Of a stretch of 13,668 nucleotides of DNA, positions 13,401-13,668 are shown in pieces. The notes beneath the pieces were generated by a model. That model was given only the letters and a program-made list of their open reading frames with translations. It made no database searches and was not told where the DNA came from. Source of the DNA: an uncultured Clostridia bacterium (GTDB lineage: Bacteria > Bacillota > Clostridia > Oscillospirales > CAG-272); the NCBI GenBank assembly GCA_937898155.1, contig CALEJO010000003.1:1-13668 (forward strand), in the 5' to 3' direction. The position numbers were made by a program, and so were the translations under genes. How positions within the stretch are numbered: the first letter of the stretch is position 1; every line of letters begins with the position of its first letter.

Positions 13401-13601
13401 GTGGAAAAAAAGAAGAAAAAGCCCGTGGCGACGAACTGCGAGACGTGTATGTATTACGACTGGGACGATGATTTCGACGGATACGTTTGCACCGTGAACC
13501 TCGACGAGGACGACCTCGAACGGTTCGTGCACGGGCAAGCGCAGAACTGCCCGTATTACCGCTTTTACGATGAATATAAAAGCGTGCAAAAACAGAATTA
13601 A
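13401..13601 (+). CDS. Small DUF6472-like Cys protein
   Basis: The 66-residue protein has a Lys-rich start, then CETCMYYDWDDDFDGYVC, NLDEDDLERF and NCPYYRFYDEY. The four cysteines (C-x2-C...C...C) suggest one bound zinc ion. The pattern matches the DUF6472 family of short Clostridia proteins, whose function is unknown. GTG 13401 is chosen because GGGGAGGG lies eight bases upstream; an in-frame GTG at 13380, overlapping the previous stop, is less likely. It lies 17 bases after the nuclease-like gene and ends in a strong terminator, so it is the last gene of this transcription unit. Confidence 0.8.
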   Translation: MEKKKKKPVATNCETCMYYDWDDDFDGYVCTVNLDEDDLERFVHGQAQNCPYYRFYDEYKSVQKQN

Positions 13602-13631
13602 AAAAGCCCCGCCGGTTCGGCGGGGCTTTTT
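13601..13631 (+). terminator. Terminator after the DUF6472-like gene
   Basis: AAAAAGCCCCGCC (13601-13613), loop GGTTC and GGCGGGGCTTTTT (13619-13631) form a perfect 13-bp stem ending in five T. The A-rich arm starts inside the stop codon. The symmetric A and T arms could also work on the opposite strand. Confidence 0.93.
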
Positions 13632-13637
13632 GTCACC

Positions 13638-13661
13638 GCTTTTCTTTACGAAAAGAAAAGC
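13638..13661. repeat. Perfect inverted repeat at the window end
   Basis: GCTTTTCTTT (13638-13647), loop ACGA and AAAGAAAAGC (13652-13661) form a 10-bp perfect palindrome just after the terminator. No T tract follows on either strand within view. It may be an intergenic palindromic repeat or part of a regulatory site of a gene beyond the window. Confidence 0.6.
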
Positions 13662-13668
13662 TCGGCAA

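Overview
The window most likely comes from a GC-rich member of the class Clostridia (Bacillota), possibly a gut or metagenomic lineage. Supporting signs are the adjacent trmK and Nif3-family genes, S-layer homology domains, Thr-rich lipoproteins with short lipoboxes, a DUF6472-type protein, strong AGGAGG ribosome-binding sites and near-consensus sigma-A promoters. Most genes are GC-rich. The stretch from about 2190 to 3140 is clearly more AT-rich. All identifications rest on reading motifs by eye; no database search was run.

Layout. The left edge holds the 5' part of a minus-strand membrane-anchored polysaccharide deacetylase (1-574). It is divergent from a plus-strand secreted protein with cadherin-like and SLH domains (743-1981). 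After a terminator come a consensus promoter, an isolated tRNA-Gln(TTG) (2068-2145) and its terminator. Next is an AT-rich island: a 172-bp array of small hairpins (2189-2360), a regulatory region with two candidate promoters, a direct repeat and an inverted repeat, and a small membrane-anchored XRE regulator (2578-3021). The island is bracketed by two terminators that share an 18-bp core with one mismatch. A good promoter at 3191-3219 then reads into a decayed GNAT acetyltransferase pseudogene (3238-3642), an intact GNAT acetyltransferase (3691-4149) and a lipoprotein of unknown function (4213-4791), which ends in a strong terminator.

A consensus promoter (4948-4976) starts a tight five-gene run: trmK (tRNA m1A22 methyltransferase), a Nif3-like dinuclear-metal protein, a GT4 glycosyltransferase, a Cys-rich zinc-ribbon protein of unknown function, and a PfkB-family kinase resembling 2-keto-3-deoxygluconate kinase. 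Downstream lies a second close-packed run (9292-13601): two paralogous DUF4886/SGNH-hydrolase-like lipoproteins, a PD-(D/E)XK nuclease-like protein whose start codon directly abuts the previous stop, and a small DUF6472-like Cys protein. A perfect-stem terminator closes this run.

The most unusual content is the pair of lipoproteins. Each carries an SGNH-like domain followed by one or two copies of a conserved module of about 122-135 residues that I do not recognise. The other candidates are the hairpin array and twin terminators around the XRE island beside the tRNA gene. I saw no complete defence system, CRISPR array, transposase or integrase.
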